Notes under the pieces: model-generated
What the model was told of the DNA's origin: nothing
Database searches by the model: none
The model's input: only the letters and a program-made list of their open reading frames with translations
Position numbers and translations under genes: made by a program
Source of the DNA: Eurosta solidaginis
Lineage: Eukaryota > Arthropoda > Insecta > Diptera > Tephritidae
Direction: 5' to 3'
Length of the DNA stretch: 64,000 nucleotides
NCBI RefSeq assembly: GCF_040869045.1
Contig: NC_090321.1
Span: forward strand, 78,029,183 to 78,093,182
Shown here: positions 11,266 to 22,337 of the stretch, in pieces
How positions within the stretch are numbered: the first letter of the stretch is position 1
How the letters are laid out: each line of letters opens with the position of its first letter

Positions 11266-12429
11266 AGAGGACCAGTCAATGCGACAATCGAGAGTATACT
11301 TAGTAATGTGAATTTGCTATAGAAGCTGTGTAGTTAATTAGAAATGTGTTGTATATGTTACGAACCCAACTTGTGTTAAATGAAATGGAATGTTCCTTAT
11401 TGTTGTTTTTGTGTGCAATGTTTATCTTATCAATTTGTTTTTTTTTTTTTTGTATGCGATTTCAAACAAATCTGCTCGAAGACAATCTCGTTCATTATGC
11501 TTTCTATAATTGTCTGTAGCGGAATATTCGTGCGTAGCTTAATCAAAAAAGCATGCGGATGATAATAATAATTTGTTCAAGATTAAGGTCGAGCTTATCT
11601 CCAAATGCTGTGCTGTGGTTCTTTAATTTTATTCTTGCAAATATGCGGAATCCACATGTTTTATGCGGAATTTGCACCACGGGATGCCAAATCACATATG
11701 AAGGGGCACCGCTTAGAACAAATGTTATAAATACTAGCGAACTTGGCAGGCGGTGTACTGCTCGAAGACTGGTTTTCCTACATTTAAGAAGTGCTTCTCC
11801 CTCCTTAGATCGCTCTTCATCCCATCCTCGTCTACATTTTCGCTATTTCCCCTTCTCGTTCCTGTCCGTTATTCGATTTATTTCCATTATCTTCTCGTTC
11901 CACTTCTCCATCCCACTTCAAAGCTCATTTACTTTCCGTTTGCCACTGCGACTAACTCACCTCAAACTCCTCAAGCAAGTAAGTAATCTCTTTTCCAAAT
12001 ATTGGATCCCTGTCTCAAGTAATTGCGGAGTTATAGCGAATTAAAATTTTTCCAAATAGAGAGCATGGTTCCGCCCACTTTTTCAAAATTCCCTACTGCC
12101 GTCCATAGCAAAAAAGCAGTACATCATATAAAACAGAAAAATATGAAGTGCGAGTTCTACATTTGTTTTAACTAAATAACACAACCAAACTTAATGAATA
12201 TGTACTTTTACATGACTTTATGGAGAACCATTATCATGTGATTCTGGTACAAAATTCTTTTCGGAGCCCGAAATTGCGCGCGAATGAAGTCAAGAAGAAA
12301 TGGACTGCTTTTTTAATTCTTTTTTTACATATAATAGTTAGACCTGCACTGATTTTAAGCTTTAAAATCATTCTTACAGTAAAATTTTATCATAATGCTA
12401 TTTTAATGTTAAAATATAAAATTTCTTTA
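11266..12429. other. 3' flank of gene 1 and pyrimidine-rich spacer
   Basis: No coding sequence is supported. A poly-T run lies at about 11439-11450 and a C/T-rich stretch at about 11790-11960. The open frames at 11553-12044 and 11753-11986 reflect this composition bias and have no domain. No clear AATAAA follows the stop of gene 1 closely. Confidence 0.35.
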
Positions 12430-12732
12430 TACAGACGCGGTCAAAAACTTAGTATTCTTTAGAATTGCAGCACAGCGACGTGGCATTGAGTCAATAAATC
12501 TTTGGTCCCATACGCTTTTTACAGTTTTCCATAGTTGCGTATTCGATGTTGGCTTGCGTTGGGGTACTGCCTTCCTGACATCATCAACCCACAACTTTTC
12601 AATAGGGTTTATGTCTGGTGACTGTGGCGGCCATTCCATGACGTTGATATGGCTTTTCTCATAACATCTCTGTGCTACTTTGCTGTTATATTTCGGGTCG
12701 TTGTCTAGCTGGAACGTCCAAACAAGTGGCAT
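12427..12732 (-). pseudogene. Tc1-like transposase C-terminal fragment
   Basis: This 101-residue frame holds the second half of a DDE transposase catalytic core: LDNDPKYNS with the second Asp, then WPPQSPDINPIEKLW with the Glu. Thirty-four residues separate the Asp of DND from the Glu, giving the DD34E spacing of the Tc1 family. The N-terminal DNA-binding domain and first catalytic Asp are absent. Its last codons read through the terminal repeat and the stop lies just outside the element. A decayed upstream block (GRGTHSL.KENYDWR) sits in another frame at 12773-12961. Confidence 0.85.
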
Positions 12733-13236
12733 TTCATCTCTGGCATATGGCAGCTTGATTTTATGGAGTATATCAATATATTAAGCGCCAGTCATAATTT
12801 TCCTTACTCAATGAATGGGTTCCACGCCCAACCAAAAAAAGCATGCTCAGACAATAATGATGTAAACTCCATGCTTTGCGGCTCATGTTGTATACTTCGG
12901 ATGGTATTCGGTATAAGGTGGCTGTCTTACATATTCGTCGTGGTCCTTTTCCACCATACATGACAGTCTTCGACTCGTCCGAAAATAAAATGTTGCGCCA
13001 TACAATATTAATTCAATTAACCTCATTGTTCCTTTTTCCCACTTTTTCAAGCGCTACTAAGATTTTGACTGACTAAAAAGCTGTCGCAACTAAAATTCCA
13101 TACAAGCATGTTTTGAAGCCGACTTCTTAGTCTAATGGATTTTACAGTGCATAACGAGATATTGTTGCGATGAAAAAAAACTTGGGCACTTAAATGAAAT
13201 GACCCATATGCACTACTAAGATTTTGACCGCAACTG
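12432..13236 (-). mobile_element. Internally deleted Tc1-like transposon, 805 bp
   Basis: The element is bounded by terminal inverted repeats of about 24 bases (left CAGACGCGGTCAAAAACTTA, right end inverted CAGTTGCGGTCAAAATCTTA) and flanked on both sides by TA (12430-12431 and 13237-13238), the Tc1/mariner target duplication. The minus strand carries the last third of a transposase. Intact Tc1 elements are about 1.6 kb, so roughly half is missing. The copy is non-autonomous. Confidence 0.88.
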
Positions 13237-13436
13237 TATATAAATTTTCAGAGAGCAAAAGCAGTACTATTTATTTCATACTACTTTCTTGCCTAGCAAA
13301 ATTTATTTGCCTCTTTTAGTTAGGAAATTGAAGATATGCGATATATAAAACAAATTTTAAATCTGGTTTTATATTTAAATTAAAAATTTGAATGATTAGT
13401 TTTATAGTTAATGGGTAAATTGGTGCCGCTGAAATA

Positions 13437-13652
13437 TATTGGCATCAAAATTTCTAAAAGGCAGTAAGCGAACTTTTGGCAAACACGCCGAGTGTGTTTC
13501 TGCCATGAATAGCTTCTCAGTCAAAATACATATGCCTTGTAGATGCCGCTCAAAGTCGGCATAAACATGTAGGCCCCGTACCGCCAATTGGTGAATTTGC
13601 CTAAAATCTCTTCGGAGGCTACCGCGCCCTTGCATGTATTTATTTATTTAGC
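13437..13652 (+). repeat. Fragment of tRNA-derived SINE
   Basis: This sequence matches the body and 3' part of the SINEs at 18911-19273 and 46364-46695: the gcatcaaaatttctaa start, the CGAGTGTGTTTCTGCCATGAA block, AGTCGGCATAAA, AAAATCTCTTCGGAGG and an ATTT-rich 3' end. The tRNA-like head with its polymerase III boxes is missing and there is an internal deletion after the first 25 bases. Confidence 0.7.
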
Positions 13653-14234
13653 AATATGTTCATATATTCGCTAATTAAAATACAGATAATAATATTGATA
13701 TAATAGTGAACTGCGGAAGTACTGCTTATAACAGCTTTGCTATAAATCCAATGCTACTAAGTTCTTGATAGCGCGCCTATTAGTATTCCACACAATTAGG
13801 ATTAAAAACATATAGAATTATTATGTACCTAATGGTGTATAAAGAAATAACAACAAAAAGGCAACACTTAGAGACCAATTGCAAAGCGAGTAGCGGAGCA
13901 TTCATAAGGCTGAGTAGATAAACGCATATGCCTGTATGCTAGTATAAAGTATGGATGTTATAGATCTCAAATTCAATACTCAGCTCCCGAGAAGCTACCT
14001 GATGAAGAAGTGAAATTCAGATTGTAACTTTTCTCTAATACAATTGTTGAAAATAGCAATATGAGCATGCCTTGCTAATTAATATACAGATATTTTTATT
14101 TTTTAAGATTTTCAGCTATTTAGTGAACTATACTTGGATTAAATCAGAATATATAATAAACGTGCTTAGGTATGTATTTTTCCAAAAGACAGTAAATGGT
14201 ATAAAAAAAGAGAGAAACGCTTTTCTCCACTTCA
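13653..14234. other. AT-rich spacer, nothing recognised
   Basis: No coding sequence, RNA gene or named repeat is supported here. The only open frame over 60 codons (14072-14278) is low complexity. Confidence 0.35.
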
Positions 14235-14838
14235 GCACTGTACATTGGCCAAACTATTCGAGACAGATCAAATGCTAACCAAACAGTTTCTGTTAAATAC
14301 CCAGAAACCTGGGCATCTGATTGATGAACCTATACCGCCCAGGTTCTTAAGGAGTCATCTCCGTAAGCATAATGAGGAAATCCGGCACCTGAGAACACAG
14401 CCGTATGAAGCTAAAAACACAAGCAGGTCCTCAGTGAAATCCACAAACAGGCTTCGGACCTCTATGCCAGGAATTGCCCGGTGAATTCTGTACTCAAAGA
14501 GCAATACCCAATACTAGCAGAGGAGGGACGCACTCTCCCTAGGGAAACACGCGTCACTCTAGCTCAACTTCGATCTGGGTACTGTAACAGGTTACCTCTT
14601 ACTATCCAGAATAAACCCCGACATACAAAACATATGACCTACTTGTAATGTGTCCCCACATGACAGCAACCATCTCTTTAACTGTATTGTGGAACCAACG
14701 CCTCTAACACCCCCTCTCATTATGGTCCACCCCTGTTGAAACAGCAAGTTTCCTTGGACTCCCGTTAGAGGACATTGATGAAAATTTGTGATCAGTCGCA
14801 CCTATTGGATGGGGCGAAGCACTGCTACAACAACAACA
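14235..14838 (+). mobile_element. 3' end of jockey-like LINE
   Basis: This copy is closely related to the one at 1-712. Recognisable blocks are QMLTKQFLLNTQKPGHLIDE, then RTQPYEAKN, a frameshift, SDLYARNCPVNS in a second frame, and the HDSNHLFNC region at about 14650-14690. It ends in ctacaacaacaac at about 14824-14836. The 5' side is truncated near 14235. Its frames are broken in at least three places. Confidence 0.72.
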
Positions 14839-15598
14839 GAGAGATCGCGATTTAATTTCTTGAAGGTGAACATTGTTTATGTCTTCCTAGCAATCAATCT
14901 TCTTAGATACCAGTGCCATAGCAACAAGAAGACGGGCCTTGGTATTTTGATCAATTAGAGAATATTGAACCATGCCTGGTCATTGGAAAAAACATCTATT
15001 CGCGATTTTTAACCCTTGCGAGCCATTTGTGACACTTTTGTTCCTTGTTGACCAAGCTGATAAATAAAGATCCCAAACAGACTGAGTGTGGTACATGGCA
15101 TGTTTGTTATGTTATCAATCGCTTTGAAGACTTTGATGAAAAAGATGGTCTTGGATATTTTTTATTTTAAACTTTTTCCTTACCCTAACAACTACGGGTT
15201 AGTTTTGAACTGATCACATTTGTGTTAATTTTATAAAAGGAAGAAACATTATTTAAAACGAATATGGTTTTTATTGAGCTATGCTGTGAATCCTTTCAAA
15301 TCCTGACGTTTTAGTTCTGATTAAATGTTGAATGCTGTGATTTGCTTTAGTTTTTGGATATTTTTTGTGTGTTTTTTTACGTTCAAGAAAATTTATAGTT
15401 AGAACCACCTTACAACGCAACAACATATTTGTACCTCATGAATTACAGAAAACTTAAAGTGTCACACGATTTGAGTGAGTATTTCAGTACATAAAAACAA
15501 AACAGAACCAGAGGGTTTTGGAAAAAATATTCATAAACAAAAATTAAGTTCTTAGCTTTCCCGCCTCGATATCGGATCTCATCTTCAAGAGCGCTAAT
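14839..15598. other. Upstream region of the second GDPD gene
   Basis: No coding sequence is supported. A candidate insect initiator (TCAGTA, about 15484-15489) lies about 110 bases before the ATG, without a clear TATA box. The stretch is AT-rich and probably holds the promoter and 5' untranslated region of the gene that follows. A 3' splice acceptor close to the ATG cannot be excluded. Confidence 0.3.
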
Positions 15599-17458
15599 AT
15601 GTGTAATCCGCAAGGTCCAGTCGGCAATTTGCTACTAACGGTCGAAATGGTTGGTGCGCGTATTGCACCATACGAATTGGTCGGTGTTATGGGTAATCAA
15701 AAATCGCTTGGAAAATGGAGTATACAAGAGGCGCCACTACTCACACGCAGCGAAGAGGACTACAACGTATGGACGACTAACCTTACATTACCGTTACACA
15801 AGTGGATACGCTATCGCTACTTTATCGGTGTACAAGACAAGAAAACACAAATTGTGCAAGTTCGCCGTTGGGAAGTTGCAGAGCGAGCGCGTGAATTACG
15901 CTTGACACGAACAACGAATGAATGTAATGATCGTTTCGGTTTCATATGTCCATCTAAACCAAAATTACGTCGTGCATGGCTCAATATCGGCAGTATTGTG
16001 CTATTCAAGTTGTTCTATGAAGCACTAGAATTCTCAAACTCACGAGATCAGATTATTGAGGAGGGTGAGGTAATAAAATTGAAAATTGAACCTGTTGACC
16101 CAGAAAGTTTGCAACCGATTATGTCATCTGCGCGCGCGCAAACTCAATACACCAAAATGATGTATGGTAATAGTCAGCTAAAGGAACAGCCAGATTATGG
16201 TGTTGAATACAAATTCAGCACTCTTATATTCCAAACTATTTTGTTAGATCGCCTAAATGTGGGTTATTTGGTGAAAATTTTTGCATTTAATAAGCTAACG
16301 GAATGTGTACATCTTGTGGCACAATCTTATTTGCCACCTGATGCTGTGGAAGGTAGCGAAGGTGTATTGGAAGTGCGTCTCTTAAAACCAGACGAAACCG
16401 AGCTCGCTGTGTTGGCGATGCAATATTTGGTCATAAACCCCGCACCTGATTGGCAAGTGAAGCTCAATGTTACATGCATGCAGTATTGGCCTGCGCGTTG
16501 GAAGGGTCTCAGTATCGGACATCGTGGTATGGGACGTAGTTTTGTGATAAACAATCCAGCGGATACGCTTGAGAATACTGTAGCCTCAATGAAGCAAGCA
16601 TTTAAACTAGGCGCAGATATGGTGGAATTCGATGTAATGCTCACCAAAGATAAGATACCAATAGTCTATCATGATTTTCATATAAATATTTGCCCTAATT
16701 CAGAAACACCCACTGAACAGTGTAGTATTAAAAGCGTGCCCATCGCAAGTCTCACATACGATGAGTTGCAGTCTACAAAAACTTACTTTACAATCGGCGA
16801 TAATACAATTGAATATCCAGCGCCGAATAAGGTCGAAAACGAAGATGAGCGCCTATTTCCCACTTTAAAGGATTTCTTCAAGAAAACTCACAAGATGTTG
16901 GGTTTCAATATCGAAGTGAAATGGCCGCAAGATTTATATGAGGGGGGCGCCGAATGTTTGCAGCATATCGATAAAAACCAATATGTAGATGCCATACTCG
17001 ATGTGGTAAAACGCTTTAGTTGGGGTCGCATGTGCTTCTTTAGCTCTTATGATGCCGATATCTGCATTATGCTACGTTATAAACAAAACATTTATCCAGT
17101 TTTGTTACTGATTTCCGACAAGTCTGTAGAATTTGTTGATCCGCGCACGCACTGCCTGCATCCGGCTGTTAACACAGCACAAGCCTTCGATCTCAATGGT
17201 ATTGTGATGAATGTGAATATGCTGCGTAAACATCCGGATGCATTGACAGTTGCAAATCGTCAAAATAAATGGGTTATGTTATGGGGTGATCCCTTATCGG
17301 ATCGCGCCACAAACTATTGGTGTGCGTCGCAAGGCTATAATGCATTGATCTTTGATCACATGGATTTGATTTTGGCAAATGATAAACGCAATATATTCGA
17401 GATCGATGAGAAGTTGCAAAAACTCTTTGAGCTGCAGCAAAGTTGTGGTTGCCGTTAA
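15599..17458 (+). CDS. Cytosolic GPCPD1-like glycerophosphodiester phosphodiesterase
   Basis: This 619-residue intronless paralogue is the second gene of the cluster. It has no signal peptide; the CBM20 domain starts within the first 25 residues (YELVGVMGNQKSLGKW at 25-40) and the GDPD domain spans about 301-600. Catalytic residues are intact: HRG 308-310, EN 325-326, EFD 343-345, HD 358-359, and later IEVKWP and SSYDADIC blocks. Sequons are few compared with gene 1 (N61 and N290 are the obvious ones). It probably cleaves glycerophosphocholine in the cytosol, as mammalian GPCPD1 does. It ends in LQQSCGCR, almost identical to the end of gene 3 (LQLSCGCR), and is closer to gene 3 than to gene 1. 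The start is the first ATG giving the full CBM20; a 5' non-coding exon cannot be excluded. Confidence 0.92.
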   Translation: MCNPQGPVGNLLLTVEMVGARIAPYELVGVMGNQKSLGKWSIQEAPLLTRSEEDYNVWTTNLTLPLHKWIRYRYFIGVQDKKTQIVQVRRWEVAERARELRLTRTTNECNDRFGFICPSKPKLRRAWLNIGSIVLFKLFYEALEFSNSRDQIIEEGEVIKLKIEPVDPESLQPIMSSARAQTQYTKMMYGNSQLKEQPDYGVEYKFSTLIFQTILLDRLNVGYLVKIFAFNKLTECVHLVAQSYLPPDAVEGSEGVLEVRLLKPDETELAVLAMQYLVINPAPDWQVKLNVTCMQYWPARWKGLSIGHRGMGRSFVINNPADTLENTVASMKQAFKLGADMVEFDVMLTKDKIPIVYHDFHINICPNSETPTEQCSIKSVPIASLTYDELQSTKTYFTIGDNTIEYPAPNKVENEDERLFPTLKDFFKKTHKMLGFNIEVKWPQDLYEGGAECLQHIDKNQYVDAILDVVKRFSWGRMCFFSSYDADICIMLRYKQNIYPVLLLISDKSVEFVDPRTHCLHPAVNTAQAFDLNGIVMNVNMLRKHPDALTVANRQNKWVMLWGDPLSDRATNYWCASQGYNALIFDHMDLILANDKRNIFEIDEKLQKLFELQQSCGCR

Positions 17459-18910
17459 ATTTTTTCACAAATTATTAGCAGATTTAATGAATATGTGTAA
17501 CAGCCAGTAGAAAGGTATTTAAAATTTATAGGAAATATAGTATGCATGGGATAACAGGCAAATAATGCAATGCGCTTTTTAATTTATAATATCTTGGTGA
17601 CCTAGGTTGGTTCAACTTTGCCATTATTATTTCTGCTGAAATCCACCCCAGTCTTGAAACTTTTCTGTCCTCCCCCGAATTTTTTCCCGTTTATTATTCC
17701 TACCAGTCAGCATCTTAAGCACCTGGCACACACGCCGTTCTGCCTCACACCTCTTTCTTGTAAGTAGGCAGATATTTTCTTTCTCTCCTTTAGGATAACG
17801 CTGTCATACATGGCGCTTTGCTGCGCCTGTACGCAATGTGACTATAGGAGGCGCCATTTGGACTCGAAAACTGTCGACGAACTGTAAAATATTTTTTTTT
17901 TATAACAAGTGTGGGCTTCTTGGGTTTAAACTTGAAATCAAATCTGTGCCCTCATTCTTACGAAAACTGGTAAAATTTAAATTAATAAAAAAAAAAAATT
18001 GGTTTGGTTACATACATATATAATAGCTCAGCAAGGTTCCAGATTTAGGTTGAAACTTTGAACCCTGTATGGTATGGCGGTACATTGTCAGGTCGAATAA
18101 TGCCGTCAGTGATCAGGTGTGAGAGACTGTGGAGTGACATAAGGTCGACGACCAAAAGCTAAATTGACGTTATGACTGTTTCATATGGCCATATTTTCAG
18201 TTTGAAGGTTTAAAGTGGTCATAAGGTCAATTGACGTTATGGCCGTTGATCTTATGTCACCTCTCAGTGAAAAACGAGCCTGGAATTTTTTCGGTCTATA
18301 TATACATAACTTGGTATCAATTTTAAACCAGTGGGGATCTGCCGAAATATTAAACCCTGAACAAAACTCTACTAAGCGAATTCACTAACTTTTAACGATG
18401 CGACTTGTCGAAATTTTAACTATTAATTTCTTACTTGCGATAACGACTTTGCTATTCCATAACCCATTTTTGACATCGTCAACGAGGTGACTAATTTATT
18501 AATGTCGTCAATAAAGTTACATAGTTTCAGTACAGGTAAGATAACCGGTTTGGCAGTGCAAATGGAATCTATATGAATTCCCCTAAGTTTTAATGCAGTT
18601 CACTAGGAATGCTCTCTCCCAATCGTTCGAAACCTGATGTGTAGCAATTTATTTTACACAATCATGGCAAGGTTTTTTGTACAGACCTTTTAAAGGGTGC
18701 GCAAAAGTTACATTCCGATAATAGGAAAAAAATTAGTGGAAGTTGAAGGGAAGTCGGAAAAGTTAAGAAAACAAGAGAAAGATGGGGTAAGAATAAGAGC
18801 AGTGGCGGATCCACGGGGGAGGAGGAAATTCCTTCTGAAAACAATAACATTTTTCTAATACAAAAGAAACACCTTTTTAATATGTATGGAAGTTTTCTTC
18901 AGTATTATAA
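17459..18910. other. Intergenic DNA with dispersed-repeat fragments
   Basis: No gene is supported. At about 18200-18266 there is a motif gtcaattgacgttatggccg followed by ttgatcttatgtcacc. It recurs, duplicated, at 38715-38962. The rest is AT-rich with a C/T-rich stretch at about 17640-17830. Confidence 0.35.
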
Positions 18911-19273
18911 GACGGCAACCGTCGTGGTGTGATGGTAGCGTGCTCCCCCTACCACACCGACGATCCTGGATTCATGCCACGTGAAAAGCAACATCCAAAT
19001 TTTAGAAACAAATTTTTAGAATTAGAAGACAATTTTTCCAAGGAGGTCGCCGCTCGGCAGTGTTTGGCAAGCACTCCGAGTGTATTTCTGCTATGAAAAG
19101 CTCTCAGAGAAAACACATCTGCCTTGCAGATGCCATTCGAAGTCGGCATAAAACAAATAGGTCCCGTCCCGTCAATTTGTAGGAAAAATTAAAAGGAAGA
19201 CGACGCAAATTGAAAGAGAAGCTCGGCCCAAAATCTCTTCGGAGGTTATCGCGCTTAACATTTATTTTTTTTT
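18911..19273 (+). repeat. tRNA-derived SINE with target duplication
   Basis: The head has polymerase III-type boxes: a box A-like TGGTGTGATGGTAGCGTGC and a diverged box B-like GGATTCATGCC. A tRNA-unrelated body of about 250 bases follows and ends in a T/ATTT-rich tail. An 8-base duplication, TATTATAA, flanks it (18903-18910 and 19274-19281). Copies occur at 46364-46695, in part at 13437-13652, and reversed at 23088-23213. The same family in four places in 64 kb suggests high copy number in this genome. Confidence 0.82.
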
Positions 19274-19404
19274 TATTATAAAAATAAATATCATATATTG
19301 CGGAAAAGTTTCTTTGCCTATTGCAAAAAATCTATCCAAAAAACTTAAATTTTCGCAACCTTTTTTTTATTCCTTTGTATTAATTAACTGAAAAAATACA
19401 ACAT

Positions 19405-19898
19405 TGTAACGAATATACTGAAATTCCTCTTATTTGCAACCGAATCACTAAACTGTTGAATAAATAACTCCACTATTCAATAATGTAAAATGGCCTTTAT
19501 TCAAGTACTTCACAAATAACACTACTACTTCTCGACAGATAGCGTGCTTAAATCAAACTGAATTGCTGATTCTCAGCTTTACCTCCTTTTATACTCTGTA
19601 CTGTCTCGTTCGCATACTTCTAGGCGCTTCTATTTCTAGAATTTACTCGTTCACCAGCTATAACTACAGATGCGCGTGTATATGTGCATATTGCATACTT
19701 TTGTGAGCATCTCAGGTAAGATATTTGCATGTGTTTGTGCGTTTTCTCTCCGCGCGTTTACGTACATATGTGTAGACATAATGATTGATTCGTTTATGTA
19801 AATACAAGTGACTCCTTGCTTTATTGTTGTTGTGGCTTCATTTACTTAGCACAGACTAGTGATGTGAGTATCACTTAGTGTCACTAATATTCGTCACA
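19405..19898 (-). repeat. 3' LTR of the SAP-Gag gypsy element
   Basis: This 494-base repeat matches the LTR at 22338-22858, apart from small deletions (for example the gtgagtgatacttgcac segment is absent here). The adjoining purine tract, read on the minus strand as GGTGGAGGACAG just before TGTGACG, is the expected polypurine primer site and shows that this is the 3' LTR. Divergence between the two LTRs indicates an old insertion. Confidence 0.85.
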
Positions 19899-19909
19899 CT
19901 GTCCTCCAC

Positions 19910-20185
19910 CTAAGTCTGATAGTCCCGATCAGACAAATCTTTCGATCTAACAGCTGCTAGCTTCTCCAAATGAACCACCCTTCTATTTCGTGGTTTCCCA
20001 ATTGTTTGTATGTGGTAGATGACATCACTGATCCTCTTCATAACTCTGCACGGGCCTTCCCAACTGCACCGCCGGTGAGGGTTGTATAGCAGTACCAAAT
20101 CTCCCTCCGAGAAACCTTCCGAATTACAGTTCTTGTCATACCTGTGTTTCATCCTACTACTCATTACTCTGGGCCGTTCCCTCAC
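19910..20185 (-). pseudogene. C-terminal end of integrase
   Basis: Ninety-one residues match the last part of pol in the related copy: the MKHRYDKNCNSEGFSEGDLV block followed by LLYNP, a WEGPCRVMKRISDVIYHIQT segment (the SH3-like C-terminal fold of retroelement integrase), and HLEKLAAVRS near the end. It lies just before the polypurine tract and 3' LTR. The catalytic core is absent. Confidence 0.72.
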
Positions 20186-20297
20186 ACTCTGTTATTTGGT
20201 CAATGAACTACTTCGCAGAACTTGCGCTTGACGGATTGGCTTCGCATAATCAGTATCGTTCCCACGTTTCACAATAGTAGGGCGCCCTGGGTTGAAA

Positions 20298-20594
20298 CTA
20301 CCCTCGCATTCCTTCTGGGAAATTCTTTCCCTCGTTTTTGTGCGTCCCTTTGGTTTTGTCAATGCCAGTGTTTCTCTCGCAGTACTTTTGATTTCGCTTT
20401 ATTTGGCCCATTCGATCCATCAACTTTACCTTTGACTTTCGTGGTCTTTGTCGAGTCTTCTCCACCAATACTCTATTACTGCTGAACCCTTTCTCCAAAC
20501 TAAAGTTAAGTGGTATATCCTGTTTCTTATAGCGCATATTCCTTCTTTGCATGTCGATCCCGATGTCATGGTCAACTAAGATGTCCCCTCCCAA
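20298..20594 (-). pseudogene. Remnant of pol N-terminal region
   Basis: Residues around ILVDHDIGIDMQRRNMRYKK and DIPLNFSLEKGFSSN match the start of pol in the copy at 57135-57410 (the IDIQSKTMRYKNMDVPLNFG region). The rest of the frame is out of register. It marks the left end of what survives of pol before the large deletion that removed reverse transcriptase and RNase H. Confidence 0.6.
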
Positions 20595-20648
20595 TAGACT
20601 TCATCAACATTCTCCACCACAATGAATTCGTGTAGAACCATAACCTTG

Positions 20649-20876
20649 TTATACTCGCCACTGACTGTTATACTCGCTACTGACTTTGTTATACTCGCCA
20701 GTGACCGTACGCAACCTTGCTCCAGTTAATGGCTTTACTCTCCTGTTGACCAAATCAGATTGAATCAAGGAATGAGATGCGCCCGTAGCTACAGTCAGTA
20801 CACGTTCTTTGCCATCCATATTCCCTCTGACGGTAAGACTGCTTGATTTCCTTCCAATTTGCGACACAGATATCAC
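20649..20876 (-). pseudogene. Retroelement protease with changed active site
   Basis: This frame covers the aspartic protease of the element. The active-site segment reads VLTVATGASHSLI where the related copy at 38015-38509 reads VLTVDTGASHSLI. The catalytic Asp is thus replaced by Ala, which should abolish proteolysis. The frame ends soon after, in repeated sequence around 20640-20705. Confidence 0.7.
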
Positions 20877-20879
20877 AGG

Positions 20880-21911
20880 TCATTCAATAGCTGGAGCTAG
20901 CTCTCGGTCTCTACATTTTACTCGCTCTTGCTCATCCCCTCCAGCTTTGTTATTAAGACCACACATGCTGTTGAAACCACTAGGATCAAGATCGCAATGA
21001 CGTGCACTGTGACCGAGCTTCACGCATTTGGAGCATTTGATAACTCTTTCACTCTGCTTTTGCGATCCTTTCAGCGGCTCCAATATTGTGTTCACCCAGT
21101 CTGGCCTTTCTACCTCCACACGGCGTGCTTTGAACGCTGGCTTACACAGAAACGATGCTGTTTCCTGAATCAGAGCATGTGATACCGTTTCTGTGAATGT
21201 AGGTTTTGGGTTTGCGTATGTTGCTCGCTTCGTTTCCACGTCCCATATGCCATTTATGAAGCTCTGGATTTTTACACTCTCGGTGTATTCAACGGGTACG
21301 TCAGCATTTGCTAGATGGGCCAGCCTTTCGACATCCGACGCAAACTTCTGCAAAGTCTCGCTAGCTTTTTGGTAGCCGTTTTGCAATTCCATTTGGTAGA
21401 TCTGTTTCCTGTGTTCGCTTCCATACCGTCGTTCTACAGCAGCCATGAATGCTTCATAACTGTTACGTTCGAACTCTGCGATGGTCTGTAAGATCTCAGC
21501 AGCTGATCCTTTTAAAGCCACGAACAGTGCAGCAACTTTATCTTCGGTATTCCAGTTATTCGCTGCTGACGTCTTCTCAAATTGGAGCTTAAATACCTGG
21601 AAATGAAGAGAACCATCAAACGTTGGGGATTTTACCTTCAGAGTAGACGTTGAAGTGATTGGACGGTTCAATTGTAACTCCTGAATACGATCTTTTAAAG
21701 CATCTATCTCGTCCTCCATTTTATCTTGTCGACCACTGAACCCTTCCTGGAACTGCGTTAGTTTCTTTTCCATACGCGCTTTCAGTTGTGCAGAGATCTG
21801 CGATGATACCTGTGCTGAAATTTGTGCCGACATTTCTAATATACGTGTCTCTTGTGCTTCAATTTTATATTTCTGACGACATTTCTGAAATACGTGTTTC
21901 TTGTGCTTCAA
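20880..21911 (-). pseudogene. Gag capsid and nucleocapsid of gypsy element
   Basis: This 343-residue frame has a coiled-coil rich N-terminal part with repeated ETRILEMSAQISAQ-like heptads (about 20-75), a capsid-like core (about 110-250, containing VAALFVALKGSAAEIL and AVERRYGSEHRKQIYQMEL), and one CCHC zinc knuckle, CSKCVKLGHSARHC, near residue 290. It would package element RNA in virus-like particles. It is out of frame with its SAP-bearing start and with protease. Confidence 0.78.
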
Positions 21912-22050
21912 TCTTTGATGTTATGCGTGTCTCCTGGATTCTGGTTGGCATGCCAGTTGATATGATATATCTGTCTTTTGTACTTAGAGCTGTGTTGACA
22001 TATCGATTGATATTTGTGACGACATTTGCTTCAGCACTGCTAGTATGGCG

Positions 22051-22284
22051 TTAGTGTCTACTCTTGCCGATGGATTCGGTCTCTATCTTCTCCTCCAATT
22101 TAGTCGCTGGCTCTTCCACATCAGAATAAAAGACATACTCGTCCACATCAATTCCTTCCAACTCCATTACCTCTCGTAGCCGTGCTTGAAGTTCGATCTT
22201 ATTGCCGGTTGTATTCAATCCACGGCTGTCCAACTCCTTCTTCAGTTGCTGCATCCTCAATTCACTCAACTTTGCCATGTCCAA
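22051..22284 (-). pseudogene. Gag N-terminus with SAP domain
   Basis: This 77-residue frame begins just inside the 5' LTR. Residues 4-40 (KLSELRMQQLKKELDSRGLN followed by TTGNKIELQARL) match the SAP helix-extended loop-helix motif, a small DNA-binding fold. SAP domains are uncommon in retroelement Gag proteins. A frameshift or deletion separates it from the main gag frame (20880-21911). The related copy at 36870-37106 has the same domain, so it is part of the family and not an accident of this copy. Confidence 0.7.
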
Positions 22285-22337
22285 GTTGTATTCGCAATCT
22301 TCCGAATTTATTCAACAATTCCTCTTCTGACACCTAT

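Noticed and set aside
11553..12044. 163-codon open frame downstream of gene 1
   Set aside because: It crosses a C/T-rich stretch, has no domain or signal and is explained by composition bias.
13408..13635. 75-codon minus-strand frame
   Set aside because: It lies within a SINE fragment.
18920..18990. Possible functional tRNA gene
   Set aside because: Box A and box B-like motifs are present, but the sequence cannot form a cloverleaf and continues into a SINE body.
20222..20485. 87-codon plus-strand frame
   Set aside because: It is opposite the remains of gypsy pol and has no motif.
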